Part shown: piece by piece, positions 1 through 8,189 of the stretch
How positions within the stretch are numbered: position 1 is the stretch's first letter
Layout: each line of letters starts with the position of its first letter
The notes under the pieces: generated by a model
Databases searched by the model: none
Seen by the model: only the letters and a program-made list of their open reading frames with translations
Told to the model about the DNA's origin: nothing
Translations under genes and position numbers: made by a program
Assembly: GCF_003201865.1 (NCBI RefSeq)
Contig: NZ_QJJJ01000005.1
Span: 1-64,000 of the forward strand
Direction of reading: 5' to 3'
From: Methylobacterium sp. B4
Lineage (GTDB): Bacteria > Pseudomonadota > Alphaproteobacteria > Rhizobiales > Beijerinckiaceae
Length of the DNA: 64,000 nucleotides

Positions 1-95
1 GCGTCGCCCGCTGCGTCGCCGATCAATGGAAACCATGCCGCCAGTGGGTCCTTTTTGGACGCCGATCCCGGGTCCCTTTTCAACGCCGATTGACA
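1..95. mobile_element. Terminal end of an IS21-like insertion sequence
   Basis: Two direct copies of a roughly 22-base motif beginning GGGTCC and ending in GCCGAT lie at 46-67 and 70-91, 24 bases apart. The outer edge reads TGTCAATCGGCG on the minus strand. Multiple internal repeats next to a TGTCA-type tip are typical of IS21-family ends. The LysR homology beginning at 256 collapses exactly at this edge, so the element probably inserted in that gene. No istA or istB coding sequence is inside the window, so the family call rests on the end structure only. Confidence 0.6.
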
Positions 96-256
96 CCTTG
101 GGGGGCACGCACGAACAGTGGTGTGCCGACCCAGACCTCCAGGGCTCGGATGCGGCGGCTGAATGCGGGCTGGGTCACGTTCCGGGCCTCGGCCGCCCGG
201 GAGAACGTCTTCAGCTCCGCCAGCGCCAAAAAGTCCGTGAGCCAGTCGAGATCCAT
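80..256 (-). pseudogene. LysR-family regulator, N-terminal fragment cut by an insertion sequence
   Basis: The 58-residue reading frame starts MDLDWLTDFLALAEL and holds a complete LysR winged-helix DNA-binding start: FSRAAEARNVTQPAFSRRI is the recognition helix region, followed by LEVWVGTPLFVR. After about residue 54 it runs into the end of an IS21-like element and stops. The whole effector-binding domain (about 240 residues in the family) is missing. It is divergent from the dicarboxylate transporter and tartrate dehydratase genes, the usual position for a LysR activator of such a catabolic unit, so its loss may leave that unit unregulated. The specific ligand is inferred from context only. 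Confidence 0.8.
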
Positions 257-397
257 GCCGATGCCGTTTGCGCATAGCGTGAACCGAACATGGCATTGGC
301 CAGCCCGGCAAGTCCAGAACTATGTTGCCGGCAAGCTCCCGCGTGAGGAGCCATGTGCCTAGCAAAATTGAGCACAATCACCGGGAGGTAAAATGCC

Positions 398-1729
398 ATG
401 AGAGATTGGCTAAGCCGGCTCTACGTTCAAGTTTTCATTGCTATCATTATCGGTGGTCTGGTCGGGTATTTTCTGCCCCATATCGGCGTCACGCTGCAGC
501 CGCTGGCCGACGGCTTCATCAAGCTGATCAAGATGCTGCTAGCGCCGGTCATCTTCGGCACGATCGTGGTCGGCATCGCCAAGATGGGCAACATGAAGGA
601 GGTCGGACGTATCGGCGTGCGGGCGCTGATCTACTTCGAGGTGGTCTCGACGCTCGCCCTCATCATCGGCCTCGTGGTCGTCAACGTCATGCAGCCTGGT
701 GCCGGCATGAACATCGACGCCACGCACATGGATAGCAGCGCCATCGCCGGCTATGCCAAGCGGGCTGAAGCCCAACCTGGCATCATCGGCTTCCTGATGG
801 ACATCATCCCCTCAACGATGGTGGATGCCTTCGCCAAGGGCGCCATGCTGCAGATCATTCTGATCTCGCTGCTGTTCGGCCTTGCGCTGGTCCAAGCGGG
901 CGAGCGCGGCAAGCCGGTGGTGGTCGTCATCGACAGCTTGCTCGACGCGCTGTTCCGCATCGTCGGCATGGTGATGCGTCTCGCCCCCATCGGTGCTGGC
1001 GCCGGCGTCGCCTTCACCATCGGCAAGTACGGCTTCGGCACGGTCTGGTCGCTCGCCTACCTTATGCTCGGCGTCTACGCGACTTCGATCCTGTTCGTCG
1101 GCCTCGTGCTCGGCGCAGTCTGCACCTGGACCGGGTTCTCCCTCATCAAGGTTCTGAGCTACTTCAAGGACGAGATCCTGATCACCTTCGGAACCTGCTC
1201 CACCGAGGCCGTCATGCCGCGCATGATGGCCAAGCTGGAGCGGCTGGGCTGCGAGAAGTCCGTCGTCGGCCTCGTCCTGCCGACAGGCTATACCTTCAAC
1301 GCGGACGGCACCTGTATCTACCTCACGATGGCGGCGATCTTCGTCGCCCAGGCCACCAACACGCCCCTCGGATTCGGCGACCAGCTCGTCGTGCTCGGCG
1401 TGCTGTTGCTGACCTCAAAGGGCTCAGCCGGTGTGGCCGGCGCCGGCTTCGTTACCCTCGCCGCCACCCTGTCGAGCATCAACACCGTCCCGGTCGCGGG
1501 CCTCGTCCTGCTGCTCGGCGTCGATCGCTTCATGAACGAGGCGCGGGCGGTGACGAACCTGATCGGCAACGCGGTCGCCACCATCGCCGTCGCGAAGTGG
1601 GAGGGCGCCTTCGACCATGCCAAGGCCGAGGACGCTTACCGCAACCGGGCTGCCGTCGCTGCCGAGGAGGTCATCCCTGAAACGGAAGCTGGGCACGCCC
1701 TGCCCCGTCCCGCGGCCACTGCCTACTGA
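398..1729 (+). CDS. dctA: C4-dicarboxylate transport protein DctA
   Basis: This 443-residue inner-membrane symporter belongs to the dicarboxylate/amino acid:cation symporter (DAACS) family, which takes up succinate, fumarate, malate and similar acids with protons. The sequence has the family's N-terminal hydrophobic helices (LYVQVFIAIIIGGLVGYFLP), the serine-rich re-entrant loop in the variant form FGTCSTEAVMPRM near residue 263, and the substrate-site segment GYTFNADGTCIYL near residue 298. Length is normal for DctA. A good ribosome site (gggaggtaa) precedes ATG 398. It lies 65 bases before a D-tartrate dehydratase gene, so tartrate, itself a C4 dicarboxylate, is a likely substrate. The divergent regulator is truncated. 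Confidence 0.93.
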   Translation: MRDWLSRLYVQVFIAIIIGGLVGYFLPHIGVTLQPLADGFIKLIKMLLAPVIFGTIVVGIAKMGNMKEVGRIGVRALIYFEVVSTLALIIGLVVVNVMQPGAGMNIDATHMDSSAIAGYAKRAEAQPGIIGFLMDIIPSTMVDAFAKGAMLQIILISLLFGLALVQAGERGKPVVVVIDSLLDALFRIVGMVMRLAPIGAGAGVAFTIGKYGFGTVWSLAYLMLGVYATSILFVGLVLGAVCTWTGFSLIKVLSYFKDEILITFGTCSTEAVMPRMMAKLERLGCEKSVVGLVLPTGYTFNADGTCIYLTMAAIFVAQATNTPLGFGDQLVVLGVLLLTSKGSAGVAGAGFVTLAATLSSINTVPVAGLVLLLGVDRFMNEARAVTNLIGNAVATIAVAKWEGAFDHAKAEDAYRNRAAVAAEEVIPETEAGHALPRPAATAY

Positions 1730-1794
1730 GCCTGCCGATCCCCTCGATCACCTACTAACGCGCTCAACCTGCTCACACTTCAAGGAGAACACCC

Positions 1795-2958
1795 ATGCGT
1801 ATCGTTGACGTCTGCGAGGTCACCAAGCCGATCTCGTCCCCCATCCGCAATGCCTACATCGATTTTTCGAAGATGACTGCGAGCCTCGTGGCTGTGGTCA
1901 CCGATGTCGAGCGCGACGGCCGCAGGGTCGTCGGCTACGGCTTCAACTCGAACGGCCGCTACGGCCAGGGCGGCCTGATCCGCGAGCGCTTCAAGAACCG
2001 CATCTTGGAGGCCGACCCGAAGAGCGTCCTCAACGAGGCCGGCGACAACCTCGACCCGCACAGGCTGTGGGACGTGATGATGACGAACGAGAAGCCCGGT
2101 GGCCACGGCGAACGCTCGGTGGCGGTCGGCACCCTTGACATGGCAATCTGGGACGCGACCGCCAAGATCGCCGGCAAGCCGCTGTTCCGCCTCCTGGCCG
2201 AGCAGAAGGGCGTCGAAGCCAACCCGCAGGTGTTCGTCTACGCGGCCGGCGGCTACTACTACCCGGGCAAGGACGACACCCAGTTGCGTTCCGAGATGCG
2301 GGGCTATCTCGACCGCGGTTACAACGTGGTGAAGATGAAGATCGGTGGTGCGCCGATCGAAGAGGATCAGCGCCGCATTGAGGCGGTACTGAAGGAGATC
2401 GGCTCGCAGGCGCAGCTCGCGGTGGACGTCAACGGCCGCTTCAACCTCGAACAAGGCATCGCCTACGCCAAGATGCTGCGACAGTATCCGCTGTTCTGGT
2501 ACGAGGAGGTTGGTGACCCGCTCGACTACGCGCTGCAGGCGGCCCTGTCGGAGTTCTATCCCGGCCCGATGGCCACCGGCGAGAACCTGTTCTCGCATCA
2601 GGACGCCCGCAACCTGCTTCGCTACGGTGGCATGCGCCCGGACCGCGACTATCTGCAATTCGACTGCGCCCTGTCATACGGCCTGGTCGAGTACCTGCGC
2701 ACCCTCGACGTGCTGCACCAGTTCGGCTGGTCGCCCTCCCGGTGCATCCCGCACGGCGGTCACCAGATGTCGCTCAACATCGCGGCTGGCCTCGGGCTCG
2801 GCGGCAACGAGAGCTACCCGGACCTGTTCCAGCCCTACGGCGGCTTCCCGGACGGCGTGAAGGTCGAGAACGGCCACATCGTCATGCCCGAGCTGCCCGG
2901 CATCGGCTTCGAGGGCAAGTCGGACCTGATCAAGGTCATGCGTGAACTGGCCGAGTAA
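1795..2958 (+). CDS. tarD: D(-)-tartrate dehydratase, enolase superfamily
   Basis: This cytoplasmic enolase-superfamily enzyme of 387 residues is expected to dehydrate D-tartrate to oxaloacetate. It matches, as I remember it, the characterised Bradyrhizobium D-tartrate dehydratase almost throughout. The catalytic residues are in register: base Lys182 in VVKMKIGG, metal ligands Asp211 (AVDVNGRF), Glu237 (WYEEVGDP) and Glu263 (ATGENLF), and His320 in CIPHGGHQ. The gene has its own ribosome site (aaggagaac) and follows dctA closely, so uptake and dehydration of tartrate appear to be one unit. Other acid-sugar dehydratases are less likely because the extended GYGFNSNGRYGQGGLIRER loop is specific to this group. 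Confidence 0.9.
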   Translation: MRIVDVCEVTKPISSPIRNAYIDFSKMTASLVAVVTDVERDGRRVVGYGFNSNGRYGQGGLIRERFKNRILEADPKSVLNEAGDNLDPHRLWDVMMTNEKPGGHGERSVAVGTLDMAIWDATAKIAGKPLFRLLAEQKGVEANPQVFVYAAGGYYYPGKDDTQLRSEMRGYLDRGYNVVKMKIGGAPIEEDQRRIEAVLKEIGSQAQLAVDVNGRFNLEQGIAYAKMLRQYPLFWYEEVGDPLDYALQAALSEFYPGPMATGENLFSHQDARNLLRYGGMRPDRDYLQFDCALSYGLVEYLRTLDVLHQFGWSPSRCIPHGGHQMSLNIAAGLGLGGNESYPDLFQPYGGFPDGVKVENGHIVMPELPGIGFEGKSDLIKVMRELAE

Positions 2959-3286
2959 GGCGATCCGGATCGGGCGGCGCCGTGGGCGCCGCCCGGCTGG
3001 TCCTGTGGCGACGCGGGGACACGCCGCGCACAGTCTTGATCAATCCGACAGGACCCTGCTCAACGTGGACGTACAGGCTGTTTTGAACGCCCTGACCGAT
3101 GAGTTCATGAGTACGTCAGTGGTCAAGGTGAGGGCCGGCATAGCCAGTACGGACCGGAACACGGCCGCCCTCGCCGCCTGCCTGGAGCTGGAACGCCAGG
3201 GGCTGGCCGAACACATCGGCTGTCTCACCCGCTCCAGCCTACGGTGGAGGCGGACAAGCTATCGGCCCGACAGGATATCTTTGCCT
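2959..3286. other. Non-coding or decayed stretch after tarD
   Basis: No recognised gene is found here. The first 40 bases hold a GC-rich inverted repeat (gggcggcgcc facing ggcgccgccc) that could end tarD transcription, though it has no T-run. The rest reads open in one frame without family signatures and looks like a remnant. Confidence 0.4.
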
Positions 3287-3673
3287 ATGAACGTCCGTTG
3301 CGATCACGTCCATCTGCGCAGCCGCAATGCCGTCGCTGCCGCACATTTTTACATCGATGTCTTCGGTGCCCGTGAAATCCGCCGTGACGGCTCGCCCATT
3401 GTCACCCGCGTGACGATCGACCTTGGCGGCCTGACCGTCTTCATTGAGCAGGCCCCCGAGGGAACAATGCCCGCGTCAGCTCAGCCGCATCTGGGAATCG
3501 AGCATATCGGACTTGGCGTCGCAGACATCGAACAGGCCTATGCGCATGTTCAGCAGCACGGCATCGAAATCATCTCAGGGATCAATGACGTAAATCCCAG
3601 TCTGCGCACGGTCTTCATCAAGGGTCCAGACGGCGCCATCATCGAGTTGCTGCAGCGGTTGCCCCATCCCTGA
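3287..3673 (+). CDS. VOC-family (glyoxalase/bleomycin-resistance fold) protein
   Basis: A single vicinal-oxygen-chelate domain of 128 residues: MNVRCDHVHLRSRNAVAAAHFY opens the first beta-alpha-beta module, and GIEHIGLGVADIEQAYAHVQ opens the second, ending in the usual FIKGPDGAIIELLQ. Metal-ligand candidates are His in CDHVHL, Glu in VFIEQ, His in IEHIGL and Glu in IIELLQ. The open frame extends upstream to 2942, but that extension has no VOC character, so ATG 3287 is chosen. The substrate is unknown. Its place between tarD and a broken 2-hydroxyacid dehydrogenase suggests a role in hydroxyacid metabolism, which is inference. Confidence 0.8.
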   Translation: MNVRCDHVHLRSRNAVAAAHFYIDVFGAREIRRDGSPIVTRVTIDLGGLTVFIEQAPEGTMPASAQPHLGIEHIGLGVADIEQAYAHVQQHGIEIISGINDVNPSLRTVFIKGPDGAIIELLQRLPHP

Positions 3674-3783
3674 GGCAGGCCGCGGCGGTCCGATCGAGGA
3701 CCGCTCGTCACCGCACCCTGGAACCGGACGGTTCAATCAGCCAGCACTGTACATCCCCGATCTGGACCGGGAGAGCACCGCCG

Positions 3784-4068
3784 ATGAAGCCGGACGTCCT
3801 GCTGCTCAAAGCCATCTTGCCGGATAAGATCCGGGCACTTGAGGTCCGCTTCACCCCGCACCGGCTGGATCAGCCAGCGGATCGAGACGCCTTTTTGGCG
3901 GCCGTCGGACGCGACATCCGAGCGGTCGTGGTCGGCGGGCAGGCGCCGGCCACACAGGCGCTGTTCGCGCACCTGCTCCACCTGGAGACCGTTGCAAACT
4001 TCGGCGTCGGTTACGACACGATCGACGTCATCCTGACCCCAAGCGGACATCCGAGCGCCCGCGGATGA
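3784..4068 (+). pseudogene. D-2-hydroxyacid dehydrogenase, N-terminal fragment
   Basis: The first 83 or so residues resemble the catalytic-domain start of D-2-hydroxyacid dehydrogenases of the glyoxylate/hydroxypyruvate reductase group: MKPDVLLLKAILPDKI, RAVVVGGQAPATQALF and the characteristic ANFGVGYDTIDV. At about 4033 the match stops and the frame ends after a short unrelated tail. The whole NAD-binding domain (GxGxxG) and the catalytic Arg-Glu-His residues are missing, against a usual length of 310-330 residues. The break lies in the same disturbed region as the truncated LysR gene. It cannot be an active enzyme. Confidence 0.75.
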
Positions 4069-4405
4069 AGGTCCGGATGGGGTGGCGAGCGGTAGTTCAG
4101 CAGACGGGTGCTGAACGGTAGGACCGCGCCACAAGCGGTCATTCGAGTCGAGCCGTTGGAATGGCCGTTAGACCCCGGGGAGCTGCCATTGGTATGGAAT
4201 GGCCAGTCCTGGCGGCCGCAACATTCTGATGGTCCCGTTGCCCTGGTCCGGCGCCGCCAGCCGGCAAGGCTAAACCGGCTAAGCCGCGCCGAGCCAACCC
4301 TAGACCGACGAGACCATTGAAATGGCACTCGCAAATCGATAGGCTGCTAATTAATATGCGGAAGTTGAGAAAGTGTCCCGGCTCAGTCCGGAGGGAAAAG
4401 GTCAG
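4069..4405. other. Gene-free gap with probable marR promoter
   Basis: No coding sequence is recognised between the dehydrogenase fragment and the MarR gene. The first 270 bases are featureless and may be rearrangement debris. The right end contains an AT-rich patch, TAATTAATAT at 4347-4356, which stands out in this GC-rich DNA and is a plausible -10 region or MarR operator for the efflux unit downstream. The ribosome site ggaggg at 4390-4395 supports translation from ATG 4406. Confidence 0.35.
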
Positions 4406-4903
4406 ATGGCAGGTGAGGCCCTGAGCCAACAGTGGTTGACCTATACCCACGCGCTTCTCCTCTCTGGCCGCCAGTGGAGGCGGCTCGCCAACGCCACCAC
4501 GGACGCGCACGGTGTCTCCGAGGCGAAGGCGTTGCCGCTGGTGCTGATCGGACGTCTGGGTGGCGAACCGCGCCAGACCACCCTTGCCGAGGCCGTCGGC
4601 ATCGAGGCCCCGTCGCTCGTGCGGCTCTTGGACCAACTCGAAGCTGCCGGTCTCGTCATGCGCAAGGAGGATCCGACCGACCGTCGCGCCAAGGTCCTGA
4701 GCCTCACCGGCACCGGACGCTCCGTGGTCGCGCGGATCGAGTCCGACCTCGACCGATTGCGGCAGGCGGTGTTCTCTAAGGTGAGCGCGTCCGACCTGGA
4801 GGCGAGCCTGCGGGTGTTCCAGGCCATCCAGGACCATCTGGGCGGTCCGCCCGAACCGGATGCGTCCCGGAACAAGGTCGCGCACGGCGAAGCCGCGGAA
4901 TGA
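4406..4903 (+). CDS. MarR-family transcriptional regulator
   Basis: A winged-helix MarR protein of 165 residues from ATG 4406, chosen over GTG 4373 because ggaggg sits 10 bases upstream of it. The core reads LAEAVGIEAPSLVRLLDQLEAAGLVMRKEDPTDRRAKVLSLT, which is the recognition helix plus the wing with the conserved D-x-R-A/S motif. MarR proteins repress adjacent genes and release DNA on binding aromatic acids. The stop codon overlaps the start of the FUSC transporter gene (ATGA), so it leads an operon of membrane transporter, DUF1656 protein, HlyD adaptor and dioxygenase, and probably autoregulates that operon. Confidence 0.9.
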   Translation: MAGEALSQQWLTYTHALLLSGRQWRRLANATTDAHGVSEAKALPLVLIGRLGGEPRQTTLAEAVGIEAPSLVRLLDQLEAAGLVMRKEDPTDRRAKVLSLTGTGRSVVARIESDLDRLRQAVFSKVSASDLEASLRVFQAIQDHLGGPPEPDASRNKVAHGEAAE

Positions 4904-6930
4904 CCCTGCCGGGCTGGCGCGACTGGGCGTTCTCGCTCAAGACCTTCGCGGCGGCCATCCTGGCCCTGTTCCTGGCGTTCTGGATTGACCTGCCGAACCC
5001 CTACTGGGCGCTCGGCACGGTCTACATCACCAGCCAGGTGCTCGCCGGCGCCACGCGCTCTAAGGCGCTATACCGGGTGCTTGGCACGCTGCTGGGCGCG
5101 GCCGTGAGCGTCGCTCTCGTGCCGAACCTCGTGAACGCTCCGGAGCTTCTCACCCTGGCCGTCGCGCTCTGGGTGGCGACGTGCCTGTACTTCTCGCTGC
5201 TCGACCGCACCCCGCGCAGCTACCTGATGATGCTTGGCGGCTACACGGCGGCCCTGATCGGCTTCCCCGCTGTCGGCGATCCCGGAACGATGTTCGACGC
5301 CGCCGTGGCCCGCGCCGAAGAGATCACGCTCGGCATCCTCTGCGCCAGCCTCGTGAACACGGTCGTGCTACCGCAATCGGTGGCGCCCGTGATCACCGCC
5401 CGGCTTGACCTGTGGCTGCGCGACGCCCGGGCCTGGGTCATCAACGTCCTCGGCCGCACCCGCACGGCGAAGGATACCCAGGCAACGCGGCTGAAGCTGG
5501 CCTCGGACGCCGTTGCCTTCGACGCCCTGGCGACACCCCTGCGCTACGACATGACCGGGGCTGAGCGGTCGGCCGAGGCAATGGCGACGTTGCGCCAGCA
5601 CATGCTGATGTTCCTGCCCATCGCCTCCGCGGTCTCGGACCGCATCGAGACGCTGGAGCGGGCGGGCCCCCTGCCGCAAAGCCTGCGCTCCCTGCTCGAC
5701 AACATGACCGCGTGGCTTGCATCCGGATCCACCGACCAGGCGCAAGCCGACCGCATGAAAGCCACCGCCGACGCGCTCGAACCCGCCCTCGGCGAGCGAC
5801 CATCCTGGGATGCCTTGGTGCTGGCGAGCCTGCTGGCGCGCCTGCGCGACTTCATCGACCTGCGCCAGGACGCCCGCATCCTTCAACGGCACATCGCCGA
5901 CGGGACGCCGGTTACCGAGGACATGACCTTCCGCTACACCGCCGCGGCGCGCACGATCCGCCACCGTGACCATGGCATGGCGCTGCTGTCGGCGGTGGGC
6001 GTGTTCCTGACCATCCTGGTGACTTGCGCGATCTGGATCGCGACCGGATGGCCGCACGGCTCAGCCGCTCCGATGATGGCGGCGGTCGGCTGCAGCTTCT
6101 TCGCGGCGCAGGACGACCCCGCGCCGTTCATCGTCAGCTTCGCCAACTCGGCCATCCTCGGCGCCCTCGGGGCCGGCGCCTACCTGTTCGCGATCCTGCC
6201 GCTGGCCACCACCTTCGAGATGCTGGCCCTGGCGCTGGCCCCGGCGCTGCTGGTCTGCGGGGTGTTCATGGCGCAGCCGAAGACTGCGCCGCTGGTCATG
6301 GGCGCGGCGGTCAACGGCTCGGCCATGATCGCCCTCCAGGGCAGCTACAGCGCCGATTTCGCCGCCTTCGCCAATTCCTCCATCGCGGTCGTCGTCGGGA
6401 TGTGGGGGGCCGCCATCGTCACGCGCCTCGTCCGCTCGGTCGGGGCCGGCTGGTCGGCCCGGCGCCTGCGCGGCGTCAACCGCCGCGAACTCGCCCGCGC
6501 CGCCGAGCGCCAGGGCGCGCAGAACGGACTCGAACTCGCCGCCCTCATGCTCGACCGCGTCGGCCTGATCGCGCCGCGGCTCGCCGCCCTGCCGTCCGAC
6601 GACGCCGAGTGGACCGCCGACCTCCTGGCTGAAGTCCGCGTCGGCATCAACGTGGTGGAACTCAGGCGCGACCGACGCCGATTGCCGAAGGCGGCGCGGG
6701 AGGCGGTCGAGGCGCTGCTCACCGCTCTGTCGCGCCACTTCCGGGCAAAGCCTGAGACCGCCGGGCCGGACCTGCTCGATACCATCGACGCGGCGCTCGA
6801 CGCCGTCTCCGCCGAGGCGCGGCAGGCGCCGGGGCGCGCGGCGCTTATGGGACTTGTCGGCATCCGGCGCGGCCTGTTTCCCGGCGCAGCCCCCTATCGT
6901 TCGACCCCGCAATCGGAGCGCGCGGCATGA
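4900..6930 (+). CDS. FUSC-family inner-membrane transporter, AaeB-like
   Basis: This 676-residue membrane protein has the FUSC architecture: about five or six N-terminal membrane helices (LKTFAAAILALFLAFWIDLPNPYWALGT), a cytoplasmic segment at about 170-340, a second helix bundle starting near residue 355 (GMALLSAVGVFLTILVTCAIWIATGWP, then SAAPMMAAVGCSFFA), and a C-terminal soluble tail. AaeB-type proteins export hydroxylated aromatic carboxylic acids with an AaeA adaptor. The gene overlaps the marR gene upstream and the DUF1656 gene downstream by four bases each, so the three are translationally coupled. The exact substrate is not readable from sequence. Confidence 0.88.
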   Translation: MTLPGWRDWAFSLKTFAAAILALFLAFWIDLPNPYWALGTVYITSQVLAGATRSKALYRVLGTLLGAAVSVALVPNLVNAPELLTLAVALWVATCLYFSLLDRTPRSYLMMLGGYTAALIGFPAVGDPGTMFDAAVARAEEITLGILCASLVNTVVLPQSVAPVITARLDLWLRDARAWVINVLGRTRTAKDTQATRLKLASDAVAFDALATPLRYDMTGAERSAEAMATLRQHMLMFLPIASAVSDRIETLERAGPLPQSLRSLLDNMTAWLASGSTDQAQADRMKATADALEPALGERPSWDALVLASLLARLRDFIDLRQDARILQRHIADGTPVTEDMTFRYTAAARTIRHRDHGMALLSAVGVFLTILVTCAIWIATGWPHGSAAPMMAAVGCSFFAAQDDPAPFIVSFANSAILGALGAGAYLFAILPLATTFEMLALALAPALLVCGVFMAQPKTAPLVMGAAVNGSAMIALQGSYSADFAAFANSSIAVVVGMWGAAIVTRLVRSVGAGWSARRLRGVNRRELARAAERQGAQNGLELAALMLDRVGLIAPRLAALPSDDAEWTADLLAEVRVGINVVELRRDRRRLPKAAREAVEALLTALSRHFRAKPETAGPDLLDTIDAALDAVSAEARQAPGRAALMGLVGIRRGLFPGAAPYRSTPQSERAA

Positions 6931-7136
6931 CGGGCGAGTTCGACCTCTACGGCGTCTTCGTGCCGAGCCTGGCCGCCTGGATGCTGATCGCCTTCGCGGT
7001 CAGCCTGCCGCTGCGGCGGCTGCTGGCCTGGGCCGGCTTCTACCGCCTCGTCTGGCACCGGCCCCTGTTCGATCTCGCCTTCTACGTCGTGCTGCTGGGC
7101 GCCGTCGTCGCGGTCGCGGTGCCGCTCACCTCCTGA
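6927..7136 (+). CDS. DUF1656 small membrane protein, AaeX-like
   Basis: A 69-residue protein with two membrane helices: FVPSLAAWMLIAFAVSLPLRRLL and LAFYVVLLGAVVAVAVPLTS. The start MTGEFDLYGVFVP and the mid segment YRLVWHRPLFDLAFY are typical of DUF1656 proteins, which accompany FUSC and HlyD partners in aromatic-acid efflux systems. Its start overlaps the stop of the FUSC gene. Function in the pump is not established for the family. Confidence 0.87.
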   Translation: MTGEFDLYGVFVPSLAAWMLIAFAVSLPLRRLLAWAGFYRLVWHRPLFDLAFYVVLLGAVVAVAVPLTS

Positions 7137-7181
7137 TCGACCGGCGCGCCCGACCACGTCCCAGACCTTCCGGAATTCCCA

Positions 7182-8129
7182 ATGCCTCGGTTCCTCGCCC
7201 TCTCGTTCCGCCTCCTCGTCACCCTCGGGATGGTCGCCGCGGCTATCGTCGTCGGGTTGGCGCTGTGGGACTATTACATGGAGGCCCCCTGGACCCGCGA
7301 CGGACGGGTGCGCGCCGACGTGGTGCCTGTGGCCCCCGACGTCTCCGGTCTCGTCACCGAGGTGTTGATCGCGGACAACCAAGTGGTGAAGCGCGGCGAC
7401 GTCCTCTTCCGCATCGATCCCGACCGCTTCGCCCTGGCCCTGCGCCAGGCCGAGGCGGTGGTCGAGGGGAAGAAGGCGACCGCCGTGCAGGCCGCAGCCG
7501 ATTACGCCCGCTACCTCAAGCTGAGCGACGCCGCGGCCTCGCAGCAGCGGGTCGAGGCGGCGCAGGCGGCCGACCTCGAGGCCAAGGCCGCCTATGGCCA
7601 AGCGATGGCCGACCGTGACCTCGCCAAGCTCAACCTCGACCGCTCCGCCGTGAAGGCCTCGGTCAACGGTCGCATCACCAATATGGGTCTGCGGCCCGGC
7701 ACTTACGTGACGACCGGCCACGGTGTGATGGCCCTGATCGACAGCGACACCGTGCGGGTCGAGGGCTATTTCGAGGAGACCAAGCTGCCGCGCATCCATG
7801 TGGGCGACCGGGCCAGCATCCGCCTAATGGGCGAGACAGCGACGTTGACCGGCTACGTCGAGAGCTTCGCGGGTGGCATCGAGGACCGTGAGCGGACGGC
7901 GGGCTCGAACCTGCTCGCGAGCGTGAACCCGACCTTCGCCTGGGTGCGGCTGGCGCAACGCATCCCGGTGCGGATCAAGCTCGACGGCGTCCCCGACGAG
8001 ACCCGGCTGCTTGTGGGCCGCACCGCCACGGTCGCGGTCGAACCCGATGGCGAGACCCCGCATTTCAGCCTGTTCGGCTCCTGGCGCGGAGCCCCGCCTC
8101 CCGCCGCCGGGGAGACCAAGGCCCGCTGA
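7182..8129 (+). CDS. HlyD-family periplasmic adaptor (membrane fusion protein), AaeA-like
   Basis: This 315-residue adaptor has one N-terminal membrane anchor (FRLLVTLGMVAAAIVVGLALWDYYM, about residues 8-30), then the lipoyl/barrel-sandwich half (APWTRDGRVRADVVPVAPDVSGLV), a short coiled-coil hairpin rich in Ala, Glu and Lys at about 85-150, and the second half motif (LDRSAVKASVNGRITNMGLRPGTYV). It is expected to couple the FUSC transporter to the outer membrane or periplasm. No outer-membrane channel gene is present, so a shared TolC-type partner would be needed. It is the fourth gene of the MarR-headed operon. Confidence 0.9.
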   Translation: MPRFLALSFRLLVTLGMVAAAIVVGLALWDYYMEAPWTRDGRVRADVVPVAPDVSGLVTEVLIADNQVVKRGDVLFRIDPDRFALALRQAEAVVEGKKATAVQAAADYARYLKLSDAAASQQRVEAAQAADLEAKAAYGQAMADRDLAKLNLDRSAVKASVNGRITNMGLRPGTYVTTGHGVMALIDSDTVRVEGYFEETKLPRIHVGDRASIRLMGETATLTGYVESFAGGIEDRERTAGSNLLASVNPTFAWVRLAQRIPVRIKLDGVPDETRLLVGRTATVAVEPDGETPHFSLFGSWRGAPPPAAGETKAR

Positions 8130-8189
8130 ACGTTTTTCCCCGGAGCCCGCGTTCCAGGCACGCTTGCCCCACCGACCGGAGCCCGACCC

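Noticed and set aside
2942-3286. N-terminal extension of the VOC gene
   Set aside because: No similarity to VOC proteins, overlaps the tarD end, and the domain starts at ATG 3287.
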